Source of the DNA: Pisolithus tinctorius
Lineage: Eukaryota; Basidiomycota; Agaricomycetes; Boletales; Pisolithaceae
Assembly: GCA_024663395.1 (NCBI GenBank)
Contig: JANFAH010000004.1
Span: 3,038,001-3,102,000, forward strand
Direction: 5' to 3'
Length of the DNA: 64,000 nt
The notes under the pieces were generated by a model. It made no database searches. It saw nothing but the letters and a program-made list of their open reading frames with translations, and was not told the origin of the DNA. Below are positions 30,216 to 42,991 of this stretch, piece after piece. How positions within the stretch are numbered: the stretch's first letter is position 1; each line of letters opens with the position of its first letter. The translations under genes and the position numbers were made by a program.

Positions 30216-33200
30216 CTACCCAGCAACATACCTTTGGTGAGTTCTTCCCTGTTGTGAGGGACCACCATGATCACTCTCATTGTCCTGATATCCTCTATAG
30301 TGCTTGTGTGACTCATGTTGAGGGCAGTGGCGAGGATGTGGGGTCAGAGGGTAGTTATCAGAAGGGGGGTGATGATGATATGCAGCTGCTGGAGCAAGAT
30401 ATGTGTGATGATCACCATGCAATGATGGACCTTGTGGAGATGACTGTGGTGACTCCTCAACAGGGGATGAAGGAGGGAGAGGGGAGCGGTGGGATGCTGG
30501 CTGAGTGGAACAAGGTCCATAGGATGGCAATTGCCCTTGCCTCAGGTGCTGTGATCCTGCAGGAGAGGGGTGACATGTGCAGGATGGTGATTGCTGTCGT
30601 CAGGTGTGGTGGGATGTTGAGGGAGACACATGGCACTGCACAGGTGGCTGGGGTGATCTATAAGCTGGGGATAAAGAAGGCACAGTCATACAGTGGGTGT
30701 TGGATGCTGCTGGCAAGGGGTGACATCTGTTGGATGGCACTCATCCTTGCACAGGTTGGTCAGGGAAAGATGAAGGGGCACTTCTCTCCTTAAACTTGTC
30801 ACCTTTAGGGAGGGCCTTAATGAATGCATCTGAATCAGAAAGAACATGGAGGTGCCAGTTCAATGTGTTCACCACAAGTGGGATGTCACACATCCTTACA
30901 TCTCTGTGGCAAAATAGCTCAATCTGATCTGGATTATTCATGTCAGTGAGGGCAACCATTTCATGTCAACAACTCACCATCAGTCCACTTCTTGAGGTAA
31001 AATGATGAATTCAACAAAGGGACAAGGTATTCAGCTTGGTCTTTGTCATCTAGTGGAGCCTCAGCATGGTAATCTGCACCCATTGACTCTTTCAGGAAAG
31101 GAACAGTCAGAGCACGAAGTTCATCAGCATTGAGGTGTTTGACATTGAAATCCAGACCAACAGCAGGGACTCCAGCAGGCCAATCAGTGATGGTATACTG
31201 GTGAACATACAGCAGATCAAGCAATGACTTCCAAGAAACATTTCTCTGGCCTTGTGTGATACCATTCTCTTCTGTGGCAGCACTTCAGAGGATGAATATG
31301 AATCAAATAGATTTATTGACATACGGAATTTATGGAGTATGATTGTAGGTAAAACTCACCAATTGTGATCACACCTGTATTCTTGAGGTTTTAATCCCAG
31401 TCCATGGTCATAACAGGGTTGTGACAGCACATTAAAGTCAGGAAGAGGCACTGAAGCAGCAGAGTTAAGGATTTTATACCTAAAGAAAAGTCAGTGGGCA
31501 ATTGTACATGGCATATGTTATACATACTTGATAATGGTGGACAGGTATTCTAATAATTGTGTTATGTCAGTCTGCCTCTCACTCGCAAGCTGCATGAGAA
31601 GGGAGGATCCAGCAAAAATTCCTTGGGATTGGCATGCAGCTTCATTGCTCCCACTATAAATTACACATCCAAAGACATGTATGCCCTCCACATTGCACCA
31701 AGTTTGTGCCTGTACAAGAGGTTATTCAAGAAGCAAACAATCACAACAGTATTACCCACCCCTTGTGTAAAGTAGTCACAGCAAGCCATTACATGGCCCA
31801 CCATTGCCTTGGAACTGATGTCTTTGGACCCACTGACACACTCACTCCAATACTTCTGGATCTCAGCCCACAGTTGAGGATGTTCATCCTCATCTTTATG
31901 GTCCTCATAGTGCTTGGTGTGACACCTATAGTAGTCTTTGGTTTCCTCTGCAATTGAATCAATGTGGAGTCAAAACTGCAACAAGTTAGGATGTACTGAC
32001 CTGCAGACACTTTTGGATTGGTATATGCATACCAAGCCTGATGCATGTTCCACACAGATTCAGCATGAGTTGCCTTTGTGGTAAGACCAGCAGCAGCCAT
32101 GATTGACCCAAGAGTCTTGCCATACTCATCTGCAATCACCTGGGCTTCTTGAGTGGTGTGCATGCCAAGTGCCTGTGCCTTTCGTATGGCTTCCAAGGGA
32201 AGCTGCCCTGGTTTGAAGCACAGTAAGCCTGCTTCTGCACTGGATGTATCCTTGCATTGACTGAGGTCACTGGCTAGGGTAGGCACAGAGGGTGTGACTA
32301 CTACCTTGCAGAAGGCACAATGTTGTCTTTTGGGTTTCCCATGCATCCCGGTCGTCTCCAAGCCATTGGGGAGGTCTCCAGTGTCACTAGGTCCATCCTC
32401 ATCTTCAGAGGATGTGTTGGCTAGGGCATGAGATTTCCCTTTGGCTTCCCTATGCCTCCTGGTCACAGAGCTGTCAGTGTTGCCTTCGGTATCAGCAGCT
32501 CCATCTTCTTCTTCCAATGAGGATGGAGAAGGGAGAGGGGGAGTGGAAGGATGGTTATCAGTATCATAATTGCCAGTGCAGATTTCTCTCAGGGTTTGAT
32601 CGCATTTAAGGTCATGCCTCTGGTCAGCTGACCAATCACTGTCTATTCAATGACACATGTAAATTATGTGAATAATGCAGTTTAATCAAATAAACAAACC
32701 TGATGCACTTTCATGCTCAACATCATCATGACAAACGGAGTCCATCATATTTTCAACAGCTTGGCAACCATCATGATCCACCAGGTTCTCTGAGACCAGA
32801 TCACCTTCAGCTTGCACCGTACTCTCAACAGCTTGTTCATCCTCTTCACTGTCATTGGGGTAACAGCTGGTGGCAACCTTGAGAAGGAATACAGCTACAT
32901 ACATAGATCACACACTTACACTTTTCACGACCCTGCTCAGCAACTATATCTTCCATAGAAATGATGCCCAATTGTAGCTGCTCAAGGGCAACAGCACAGT
33001 CGAGCTTCATACCATTCTGGAGTGTAACCTGTTTCGTCTGGAAGGAGTCAAGGTACTGATCCTCATGTTCTTTCTCTGTCAACCCTTGCGAAGAATTACA
33101 ACTTGAGTGCGGCTGGAGAGGGGGATGTCGAGCTACAGAGCTGGATTCGCAGTTCTGAAGACAGTGGTCAGTAAGCAAAAAAAAAAAAAAAAAGGTAGCG

Positions 33201-33485
33201 CTACACACTGGGCACTCCTCACCATCCCCTGACATTGGCTCATGTGTTTCAGAAATTATATCCTGATTTCCGCCTCACACTGATGGAAAGAGTTGAGACA
33301 GTAGTACACAAGACACAGGAAGTAGGTCTGTACTCACATGTAACTACCTGGTGACAGGCCTTTGCACCATGTGAAGGTTGGGCTTTGGTGGGTGAAGTGA
33401 CAGTAGGATTGACTCTCTTTGACCTCCGGGCACCAACAGGGGGACCAACTTTGAAAGTAACAGCAGATGACCTAGTCACAGGCAT
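30216..33485 (-). CDS. Conserved agaricomycete protein of unknown function, multi-exon
   Basis: Start chosen at MPVTRSSAVTFKVG (33485). Exons in order carry GARRSKRVNPT, an acidic region (TSSEDEDGPSDTGDL), CAFCKVVV, SVWNMHQAWYAYTNPK, an exon with CHTKHYEDHKDEDEHPQLW and MVGHVMACCDYFTQ, then VFGCVIYSGSNEAACQSQG (31980-31600), YTITDWPAGVPAVGLDFNVKHLNADELRALTVPFLK (31200-31080), and a tail with LSDSDAFIKALPKGDKFKERS ending in a Pro/Ser/His-rich C terminus. I recognise this layout as a multi-copy hypothetical family of mushroom genomes with no assigned domain. GT..AG introns fit between exons (for example after NPKVSAG). A few stops suggest decay. It may be KDZ-transposon cargo. Confidence 0.6.
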
Positions 33486-34296
33486 GATGAATTTGACCTG
33501 GTAGACACGTAGTCAATCTGTGGGCCAGTGGAACTGTGGAACATGTAGTCACCACACACTCTTTGCTGATGCAAAATCAAGCAAGATGGAAAGGAAAAGA
33601 TGTTCAGGTAAGGAACGACTGGGTAAGGAAAGACTGGGTTCAGGCCAAACATTGGTTAGTGGACAATTCATGATCTTGCACAAAGGGCTACACACCTGAT
33701 TTGAAGTGAGTGAAGAAAAGAAGGCAAGGAAGAAGAGAAAATGGAGGATGAAATGTTCACTACTGAGCTATTTATTTGGTCCCGGAAGAAGCCTACACAC
33801 CTAATTCACACTAGCACCCTCACTTCCTTCTAGCTTGCACAATCCTATTGAGAAGGGTCAATTGAATGGAAATCTGGCATTCAGGGCAGAGGAAAAATGC
33901 AGCATGTCAACCGATAGAGAAGGAGGTAAATCCCTACACACAAACAAATACTTGTGATTTTCTGACCACAACTACTCTTCATCCTACTACCCTTGCCTTC
34001 CTCACTTTGTCACTCAGTGCCTCTGCCCTCAAGGTCTCAAGTCCCTCCCCACCATGCACATTGTCTCCCATTGGGTTCGAGTTGGCTTCATGCTGCTCAT
34101 CTTGACCTGAAGTTGACTTTGTGTCACTTTAGGTCGCACTCTGTTGACTTTGCATCACTGAGGTCGCCCCAGCACCACTGCGCTGCTAGTGGGGTTCAAG
34201 ACCTCAAGGAGTTCATCTTGCCCTCTACCCCAGATCCTCTCCTGCCATCATCCTTCCATTACTTTCTGGTATAAGGTGTGTGTTCTATACATGCTA
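33486..34296. other. Divergent intergenic region
   Basis: Between the minus-strand gene start and the plus-strand gene. It may hold both promoters. The words GTTGACTTTGTGTCAC (34113) and GTTGACTTTGCATCAC (34143) recur in 37377-37450. No ORF is convincing. Confidence 0.4.
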
Positions 34297-34442
34297 TTCA
34301 CCCCATTGTTCACCCTGCCATTCACCCCATTGTTCACCCCACTGTTCACCCTGTTGTTCACCCCATTGTTCACTTCATCGTTCACCCCACCATTCACTTC
34401 ATCATTCACCCTGCTGTTCACCCTGTCATTCACCCTGCCATT
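34297..34442 (+). repeat. 12-bp minisatellite TTCACCCCATTG
   Basis: About twelve units of a 12-bp word, (C/T)(A/G)TTCACCC(C/T)(A/G)-type, with C/T and A/G variation. Related scattered units occur to 34720 (34515, 34540, 34607, 34623, 34705). It is open in several frames because 12 is a multiple of three; I do not take it as coding. Confidence 0.88.
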
Positions 34443-34786
34443 CTTCCTGGATCCTCTTTCACCACTGTTGTGTTCTTATTTTCTTTCATAAAAGGTGCAT
34501 GTCAATTACATGCCATTCACACCATTGTTTACCAAACCCTTCACCCCGGACCTTCTCCTACCACTGTCATACTCTTATTTTCTTATATAAAGGTGCATGT
34601 TGTTTACATGCCATTCGCCCCATTGTTCACCCTGCCCTTTATCCTGGACCCTCTCCTGCCACCAACATTTGTTTGCTTTCTTTCACAAAGGTGAGTATTT
34701 AATTACATGCCTTTCACCCTGTCACCAACTAATCTACACATGATCTGTCCGTTATTCCTTGCAGTTCAATTCCAACACAAGTGAAA

Positions 34787-36925
34787 ATGTCCTGGGGGAC
34801 TGCACTTACATGCTTCAAAGCATTCACCTGGCCCAGCAATGGTATGTTCCTCTACTTTTATGTTTTCCCGGAGCTTACTTACCATCCACAGCTAAAATTA
34901 CATCACTGGATGCATGAGTGGTTGCATGCAAGGACCACAGGGTGATCATGTCGCCCAATACAGACTTCGTTCCAGAGCCGTACATTTTCGAAGAAGTCAA
35001 TCTTTGTCCATGTGCCAACAGTCGGTTCGGCCTTGTCAATTGCTTCCAATGGCCTCAAACATATGAAAAAAACTATGAATATGCTGTTTGCATACCTCAA
35101 AAAAATATGGTGCCTACTCTCAATATTGCTTGGTTCACTCTGACATCTGTGGATTTTGTCCTTCCACTTGGCTCTGTGTATCCGGTGGGAATGCATGAAG
35201 AGGCAAAGGTCAAGGCCTTTGAAGAGCTACTTCAGCAACTGCGCAGCCACTACCACCCCCTCTGCAATTGACCTTATGACCCAACTAGTGTGGTTGGTTC
35301 AACATGAGGTTTTGTGCTTGCAGCATCACCCCCTGTTATTCCGAGACCTCATCATTTTTGTTGCCCAGCTTCAGTGCAAGCTGCTTGACATTTATGCTTT
35401 GCTCAAATACATTGAGATCCTCTACCTGCTTCTTTCATCTCCCCACTCAAAACCTGTATGCACAAACCCCACCTGGATGGGGTGCTTCACAAAGGATACT
35501 GCCACTTGTGAAGCACTGTATTTCACTGGGGTGCCAGTCTGGCTCATGCGTACCAAGGCGTACATCTCCCCTGATATGAATATCAAGGAGCCTGTGAGAT
35601 TGACATGCCCTGAAGACATAGTGAAAGCTATGTATTCCGAAAAGGGGGTAGCTAAGCCATTCCCATCAATCTACCATGGTCCTGGCAGTCTCCTGCACCA
35701 CATTCACACTTGCAGGGACTATGAGGGTACATTCACAGAGCAACCAGAGCCCCTGCAAGAATCATTTGCCACATCCTCGTTGAACCCATCTTCAAGCACT
35801 GGGAAGCAATCAACAAAAAAGCAGACAAGGGCTGCCAGGGAACAAGCGACTGCAGGCCCCTCCAGAGGTATGTACCCTAATTTTCTTTCTGCTCATTCCT
35901 GACCAACTTGTAGCTTCGCACCCCAAACAATCAGGTGGTGGGGACTTGGCAAGGTGGGAAGAGCCTAATCTTCCAGAAATTCCCAAGCCCCACAGTCTGT
36001 TTGCATTGGCTTGGAGGGAAGCTTCAAAGGATATGTCCAGAGTCAAGTTGGGCATTGTGGACCCTGGTTATCGCTTTCCAAAGCCCATGCTGTTGGTCAA
36101 TGTGACCACCCCTGAATGAAAGAAGACATACATGTTGAATTGGCTCTCTGCTTGCCTGGCTTGGATGAATCGAGTTGACATTTGGTCTCTGCAGAAGAGC
36201 CCTTCCCCTCAGATGTGGAGGGACTTCCTCAATGGTACTGACACAGAGCGCTTGCCCTCTGGCACCCAGAGTGCATCCACGAAGTTGGCGGTTTGGGTGA
36301 TTTTGGGGGACATCATTCAAGCAGCTCATGATGATCCTGTTTGTATGTTGGAAGAGATTGAGTGGAGGGGAATGCAGGTTAGTATTTCATCCTATTTAGA
36401 TCTGTTCTTCATACTTATCTTGCGCAGGTCCAGGCTTCGAGCCTTTCAGACCCACCCCTTCATTTCACATGTTCCCTTCTATGGGAACTCTACAAACTCA
36501 ACTTCCACTATGAACTTCGTGCACTCGATCAGGCCCTTGTCCCACAGCTTTGGCCCAATAGCCTAGATAAGTATATGCACCAATCACTTCTTTGGTCTAT
36601 CTTCCCTGGTGGATGTGGTCTTTCAAGTTGGTTGGCACCTCTTCCTCAGGAGCCATGTGATTTAGGGTTGACTGCTAGTGAGATGGAGGTGGCATTGCTG
36701 TATCTGAACAAGTTCTGTCTCTGCATGGCCAGGAGCACCCTTTCGTTTGAAGTCCCCAATTGAGCTGGATGGCTCTGGCAACCAAGCAGCATATGAAGCC
36801 TTCATCTTGGCTTGTGAATTCTACATCCAAACTGCATTTGATTATCTTGGGCATCAACCATCCCTCCCCTGCATTTTTACCTTTGTCTGACATCCTCTGC
36901 CACATATCCTTTTTTTTTCTGTCCA
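34787..36925 (+). CDS. Conserved agaricomycete protein of unknown function, plus strand
   Basis: Possible start ATG 34787 (MSWGTALTCF), intron from 34841, then an exon with NSRFGLVNCFQWPQTYEKN, NMVPTLNIAWFTLTSVDFVLP and VYPVGMHEEAKV. The next exon has WMGCFTKDTATCEALYFTGVPVWLMR and ISPDMNIKEPVRLTCPEDIV. Later exons have MWRDFLNGTDTERLPSGTQSASTKLAVW and LPQEPCDLGLTASEMEVALLYLNKF. These blocks match a widespread hypothetical family in mushrooms that I know only as unnamed. No catalytic motif is recognisable. Frame changes at 35270, 36120 and 36570 are partly introns and partly decay. Confidence 0.6.
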
Positions 36926-37758
36926 AATTTGTTTAGTATGAGTATGTACCATGTCGTAAAGCAGGCTGAATCAATTCGATGATTCGGAATGTTGCCTGTG
37001 ACTGAACTTTAATCTCACACTTTGTGCTCACTGCCTTTTTTTTTGTTGATAGCAATGTGTTATTCACTGACACTCCCACTGCCAGGCAAGGAATGTTCCC
37101 ATCCCCCTTCACTGCTATTGATGCTTTATCTGCATCAAGGTCTGCACCATTTAATTCTTTGAGACTCATTCTGCTCAGTATGTGTGACATCTTGATGATG
37201 GGGTTCCTGCTCACTGTGATGTTGATAGTGACTTTTGATTTTAACTGCTCAAGACTTGTGCTCTGGTAAGTAGGATCCTACTTGGCTGTATGTGGTGATC
37301 TGACAAATTTTCTGCATAGTTTTTCCCTTCCAGAGGTTAGTCATCTGGTCAAAATCCCCTTGGACTGACACCCCCTGCTGACTTTGTGTCATGCTTTCCA
37401 CCACCTGTTGACTTCAAGTCCCAGGCATACTGCCATTGGCTTTGCGTCACGGTTTCCAGAACAATCTGAGATGGCTGTTCGCTGTCCAAAGCCTTGGAGG
37501 CATCACAATGCTTCGCCTTCTATGAGTAATTCTAATATTGTGAGTTTTCCCTGTCTTTAAGCCTCATGTTGTGCTCATCATTTCTCTACAGGCCTCCTCC
37601 ACTTCATCTGTCCAAGCTGGTCTGGTACCCAGTGTACTCACTGACCATCCTTCATCTTTGTCTGGTAATGAGCCATCACTTTGTACTTCTGGCCCTTCAG
37701 TGTGTGCAATTTCATTATGGTATTCTTCATATCATCTTAGCTCCCCTACAGGTCTTAT
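36926..37758. other. Intergenic region between unknown gene and KDZ gene
   Basis: No supported gene. Repeats of a TTGACTTTGTGTCA-like word occur at 37377-37450. Some upstream KDZ exons may lie at 37590-37750, but I cannot fix them. Confidence 0.4.
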
Positions 37759-40700
37759 CGATGTCGTCTGCCTCAACCAACTGGCTGCCCAATGTAGCCA
37801 CTCCATCATCAAACAACCAAGTGTCACTTGGTATACCTGCCCCTTCAGTATGTTCTGATCCTATGTCTAAGAGGTTATATGTGTTTACTTTTGGGTAGAA
37901 TATAACACAGTCATTGTTTGTCCCTCCTCCCCTAGCTTGTCAATGCTGCCCTTTTGGTATGAAAGCGCTGTACCTCCCTGCACCTCCACCTGTCTTTGTA
38001 CTTCCAGGTCACCAATGCCATGCTCAAGATACTGCTGCGATGCCACATCGCCCTCAGCACCAACCTGTTGATGTCTTCAATGCTGTGAATGAGCTTGAAC
38101 TCAGTGAGGTTGGCTTGCCTTCATGTCTGAGTGGTTCACAGAAGCGTGAGAACCAATGGCAAAGGTGGTCACAAGATATCATTCCAGCACTTCTCAAGCC
38201 CTACATGTGCTATCTCGAGGCATCCCAATCCCTCCACATGGTGGTAGACCCCCCAGTCATCCATCGATGTTGCACTTGCACAGTGTATCAACTCACTGTT
38301 TGCTGTCTCTTCTTTGACCGTATGTGACCCTTTTGTTGTTTGCTCTCATGATGCTTATGTATACCCAGGTTTGGAGGATGTTGGGATAAGCTACTGTGCA
38401 TGCACCCCAGCTCCTATATGCCTCATGGACCATGGGTTATTTGCATCATCTCCTGTGGTACCTACTCTGGCAGTTGACCTTCGTGTACTGGAGTTTGTAA
38501 AGAAGCTATTTGTCCAGCTAACCCCAAACACAACTGCATGGTGTGAAGCACTTGAAAGCTTCCTGGATGGTCGAGGGTATAGATTGCTGTTCAAGGTATG
38601 TACTTTTCCAAACACCATCACTGGATCTCTGCCTTCATCTTCACATCCACCCTGTATGCTACTTCTTGTATTGGTATATCATCATGGTTTGAATGTACAT
38701 GTACCCACACAAATATCTCTGGTGTAATGACGGGTGCTTATTCAAATAATCAGGACAATCTCTGGCAGCGTTTCAGTAATGCTTATCATTGGTATACTGT
38801 ATTGACAATATATATGGAGGACCATATTTCTGCTATGGTCCAGTCCTTTTGCCCAAACTCCATGCCACAGCAAGATAGCCCCTGGCCAAGTGACTACCTA
38901 TGTGCTTGCTGTCCTCTTTGCTTTGGGGGAGGTGACTTACAGAACTCTAACCCTCCTCAGGATGAGTGAGTGAATGACAAGCTCATTGTTGCTGACTAGA
39001 TGACTGAGACCCAATAGCTTTGACTGCATTGTCTGCTTAGATGCATGTTTCACTCAGAAGAGAACCAACAAATCTGCCACTGATGACCCTCCCAATCCCA
39101 CCAGCACTGTATTCATCCCTGAGTCAGAGGTGAAGGCCATGGAGGTTTTCATTGAGAAACAGAGATCCCTCCCAACCAGTCAACATCATTCTCAGACTCA
39201 AGACCAGCAGGACAGGTTGGAGGATGGAATGAGGGTGCCTGCCTCTGTGTTGTATGGGTGTGGAGATTCTTTCCATGCAGCAGATGAGAAGAGGCAAAAG
39301 GCCAGCACACAATTTTTTGCAGATACAGGGCTTATGGCTTTGTTGTGTCGTCATGATCATGTCCTCTGGTTGGTTAATATGACATCAGCAGGTGAAAAGC
39401 AGCACTATGCCCTAGTGCTGGTGAAACATCTCTTTGACCATCTCCCTGCCAAGATGACTGTTGGCCTCTTATATGACATTGGTTGTCAATTGGAGTGTAG
39501 CTGTCGAAAGTGGAAACTCCTTGATGATGGGATACTCTCCAGGTTGAAGTTTGGTATTTCTGTCTTCCATGCTTATGGTCATCAATGGCCATGCCAATTG
39601 GTATATCACCCATGTAAATGTGTAGGCTTTGGCTTGTCAGATGGTGAGGGGTGTGAGCGACTATGGAATGCCCTAAAAATGCTTATTCCAATTCTTTGAG
39701 TTTCTGGGGTAAGCATTGACTCTTCTTCAAATATAATTCCAGTGCTCATTTTACCCTTAGTATCATCAGAGATTATTTGTCCTTGACAATCAAATTCAAC
39801 ACTTGGACAAGAAGTCTTTAGATGCATTTGGCCAGTGGCTGAGCAGGAAATGGTCCCTCTGCAAAAATAGGAAATTGGTGGCTTTGGAGGCTCTTCATGC
39901 TCTGCATGTTGACATGCAGACTCTACAGCACGAGTGGGCTGCACAAGTACATGCACAAACTCAACTTCTACCTTGTTAGTCTGTTCCCTTTGTGTGTGTG
40001 TGATCATATGACTCACCAACCTGTAGGTCAGTCAAAGAACAAGGGTTCTGAACAGTTGGCACATGTTCTTGCCCTGGAGAAAACAGTTGAGGACTATCAG
40101 TGCCATGTGGATCAGTTAGAGAAGGATCTTGTTGATGATCATGTCAATGACATTGTTGACTACAATCTACAACTTGCTGCAGCAAAAGGGTCACTGTCAA
40201 AGGCAGCCCAGGCCCTCAAGAAGAAAAAGGCTTCATTGGGACTTTCTGCCCAAACTGACCTTCATCTGCTGAGGAACAACAAGTGGCTCCAAACACAAAC
40301 AAATGCACAAGCACTTAAGGTTCGGATAAGGGAACAACTTCGTCAGCGCAAGTTTGAGTTCCAGCGACTACAATGGTCATATGGGACCTCTTCCAGTAGT
40401 GAGCAATTTTTTATTTCTGGCTGCTATGTTCAATAACATCATGTAGAAAACCATTTACAGTCACATGTGGAGTCATCCATAAAACGATGATAGCCTACCA
40501 TCCTGAAACTTGTCACCACATACAATAATCTCTGTGGTGAACTGCAGAGTATGATATGACTGTGTAAGGCACCACCTGGTGCCATCCCTCCCAATCCCAT
40601 TCCTTCTAAAGGTATCTTTCAGCTGGATGTTGATAGTGATATTTGGCAGGATGGTCTTGAGGAGCTTAGTGCTAGCACCCCACATTGGCTTGCTGATGAG

Positions 40701-41312
40701 AGTGTGCACAAGGGAATCAGGCTGATGTTGGAAGTTGATCGCTGTAATGAAGAAGAAAGAAGGTTGTCAAGAGAGTGGTCTATCATGCAGGAATGGTTTT
40801 CCATGGAGTGGCTGAGTGTAAAGTCTGCTCTGGAAAATGTGGCAGGTGAGTGCAAATAGCATGTTTATGTCCCATCTCATAGGGAGTTAGATGAATATTA
40901 CAAGTATCACCTGCATGCCTACAGGGATTCCATTGTTGCAGTATATGTCAAGTGGGAGGCCAAGGTTTGACATATGCCATATGCATGGGCTGCATCTAGG
41001 CCATGGGGACCTACAGCAGAAGACATCAGGGATTGCCTTGCTGCCACACATAATCCTGGTGGAACCCATGCTTCAGAGGATCTAACAGCACCAGTATTAG
41101 AAGAGAATGACTCTGATGAAGGGGATGTAATGTCAAAAGGAGATGATGAGCTGTTGATGGCCATTGAAGAGATGGAACTGGAAGAGGAATGTCCCACTGA
41201 GCAAGCAAATGAAGGGGAATTTACAGAGGATGAGGATTGGTTGGAGGACATTGGAACTGGTTATTTGCCCTCATCACCATTGCAGGTGCCATCAAAAAGG
41301 CATAGATACTAG
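37759..41312 (+). CDS. KDZ-family transposase, multi-exon
   Basis: Transposase of the Kyakuja-Dileera-Zisupton superfamily. The proposed start is MSSASTNWLPNV (37759). Following exons carry a cysteine cluster (RCCTCTVYQLTVCC, then ISYCACTPAPICLMDHGLF), AYHWYTVLTIYMEDH, CPLCFGGG and FDCIVCLDACF. The RNase-H-like core then shows FFADTGLMALLCRHDHVLWLVN, GLLYDIGCQLE, FHAYGHQWPCQ and GFGLSDGEGCERLWNAL, the pattern typical of KDZ. Introns with GT..AG ends are visible (38319-38369, 38597-38751). After the core come a coiled-coil-like segment (LEKTVEDYQCHVDQLEKDL .. LKVRIREQLRQRKFEF) and an acidic C-terminal tail ending at 41312. Stop codons near 40492 and 40971 and possible start loss leave activity doubtful. 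Confidence 0.85.
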
Positions 41313-41399
41313 ATGCATACCTAAGCTTCATCAATAAATAGTTTGTGCCCAGAGAAAAGATATGTATGAGTGATCTACATTCAATGTTACCCTAAGGAA
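41313..41399. other. KDZ gene 3' flank
   Basis: A short A/T-rich stretch between the KDZ stop codon and the inner end of M copy 3. No feature is recognised. Confidence 0.5.
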
Positions 41400-42991
41400 C
41401 TCTGTTTTATGGTGACCTGCAATGCCTTTGACCTCCTACTGGGTCAAGCATTATGATTGATTAAACTAACAAGAGAATGCACATAGTGCATTGGAAAATC
41501 CTCAGCATTGCTGGGAAAATCCCCAGAGTGGGTGGGAGAATCCCCAGCATTGGCTGGAGAATCCCCAGGTCAGAACTTGGAGAATCCCCAGTATGGCTTG
41601 GAGAATCCTCAGAGTGGGTGGGAGAATGCCCAGAGCAGGTTGGAGAATCCCCAAGACAGAACTTGGAGAATCCCCAGTATACCATGGAGACTCCCCAGAG
41701 TGGGTGGGAGAATCCCCAGAGCAGGTTGAAGAATCCAAAGCATTGCCTGGAGAATCCCCAGCAGTGCTTGTGGAATCCCCAGGTCATAGCTTGGAGAATC
41801 CCCAGAGTCAGTTGGAGAATCCCCAGCATTGCCTGGAGAATCCCCAGCAGTGCTTGGAGAATCCCCAGAGTGGGTTGCAGAATCCCCAGGACATAGCTTG
41901 GAGAATCCCCAGAGTTGGTGGGAAAATCCCCAGCATTGCTAGGAGAGCCCCTAGAGACAGGAGTTGGCTGGGAAATTCCAAGCATTGCCTGGAGGATCTG
42001 CTGCATACCCTGTGGATCCCCAGAGTGGGTGGGAAAATTCCAATGACACCTGGACAATCTTTGACTTGTATGCAATGGCCAGGACTGGAGATCACTGAAG
42101 GCTTGGGAAGCATGGTGAAAGTATGTCTGCTGTGCCTGGGCAATCACCATCACCAAGTATATTCTACTCCCTCCATCAGATGTCACCAGTCTTTCCTCAG
42201 TGGTCTATGGCCATACTTTTTCACATATTCATATTGTATATAGTGATCAAATCAGATTCCATGGAAATAGGTACTTGGCATGATACACACTCCTGTCAGC
42301 AACATGGAGACTCCAAATCATTTTGATTGATCCTTCATGCTGTGATGGTGGTCTATTTGAACTGGAGGTTCCCATGATCATCTTAGAAAAGGTCTGTTTG
42401 GGCTGGATGCCCTGGGACCAGGTCCATTCAGGCTGGGGAAACCCCCAGGATGCACTGGGAATGGGTCCATTCAGGCTGGAGAATCCCCCAGGATGTACAG
42501 GGAACAGGTCCATTTAGGCTGGGGAATCCCCCAGGAGGCCCAGAGAACAGGTCCATTTAGGCTGGGGAATCCCCCAGCATGCCCTGGGAACAGGTCCATT
42601 TAGGCTGGAGAATCCCCCAGCATGCCCAGAGAACAGGTCCATTTAGGCTGGGGAATCCCCCAGGAGGCCCAGAGAACAGGTCCATTTAGCCTGGGGAATC
42701 CCCCAGGATGCACTGGGAACAGGTCCATTTAGGCTGGAGAATCCCCCAGGATACCCAGGAAATAGGTCTATTAACTCACTGGGGAAAGCCCCATTTGGAC
42801 CCCAGGCACTCAGTTATAGATGTAATAATCCTGGAGAAAGTCCATGTCTGACACCTTGCTCTGGAGAATCTCCAGGGCCTGGCAAATCTCCAGCAGTTGC
42901 TGGGAATACCCAGGTGGCCAACACCTATTAGGTGGATACATCTATAAGAATATATGAACCTAATAGGTCCCCTGGGGGGTTGACTGAAGTG
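41400..42991 (+). repeat. Sequence M copy 3, right end
   Basis: Starts CTCTGTTTTATGG and ends TGACTGAAGTG. The inner array of GGAGAATCCCCAG units spans 41490-41930, the unique middle 42020-42400, and the outer array of about eight ~43-bp units (AACAGGTCCATTTAGGCTGG cores) 42416-42760. The terminal block is 42770-42991. It lies 88 bp after the KDZ stop codon. Confidence 0.85.

Larger units (their letters stand above)
27992..42991. mobile_element. Candidate ~15-kb KDZ-type DNA transposon with minisatellite-rich inverted ends
   Basis: Bounded by inverted M sequences: 27992-29642 (starting CACTTCAGTCAC, then AGGGGACCTATTAGG) and 41400-42991 (ending GGTCCCCTGG then TGACTGAAGTG). Between them lie a KDZ transposase gene (37759-41312) and two conserved unknown genes (30216-33485 minus, 34787-36925 plus). 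Both flanks outside the M ends belong to the same P1-type palindrome, as expected if one element was inserted there. What is seen: the inverted ends, the transposase, the matched flanks. What is inferred: that these form one transposition unit. A clean 8-bp target duplication is not visible; TACTGAT occurs near both edges but is native to P1. Confidence 0.6.

Noticed and set aside
30254..30793. 179-codon plus-strand ORF
   Set aside because: It is the complement of the Pro/Ser/His-rich C-terminal coding region of the minus-strand conserved gene, which has better family evidence.
31789..31957. Plus-strand reading frame with hydrophobic C terminus (MFILIFMVLIVLGV)
   Set aside because: It lies opposite exons of the better supported minus-strand gene and is probably its shadow.
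34248..34702. His/Val- or Asn/Val-rich ORFs across the TTCACCC repeats
   Set aside because: A 12-bp repeat is open in several frames by construction; no start context or conserved flank.
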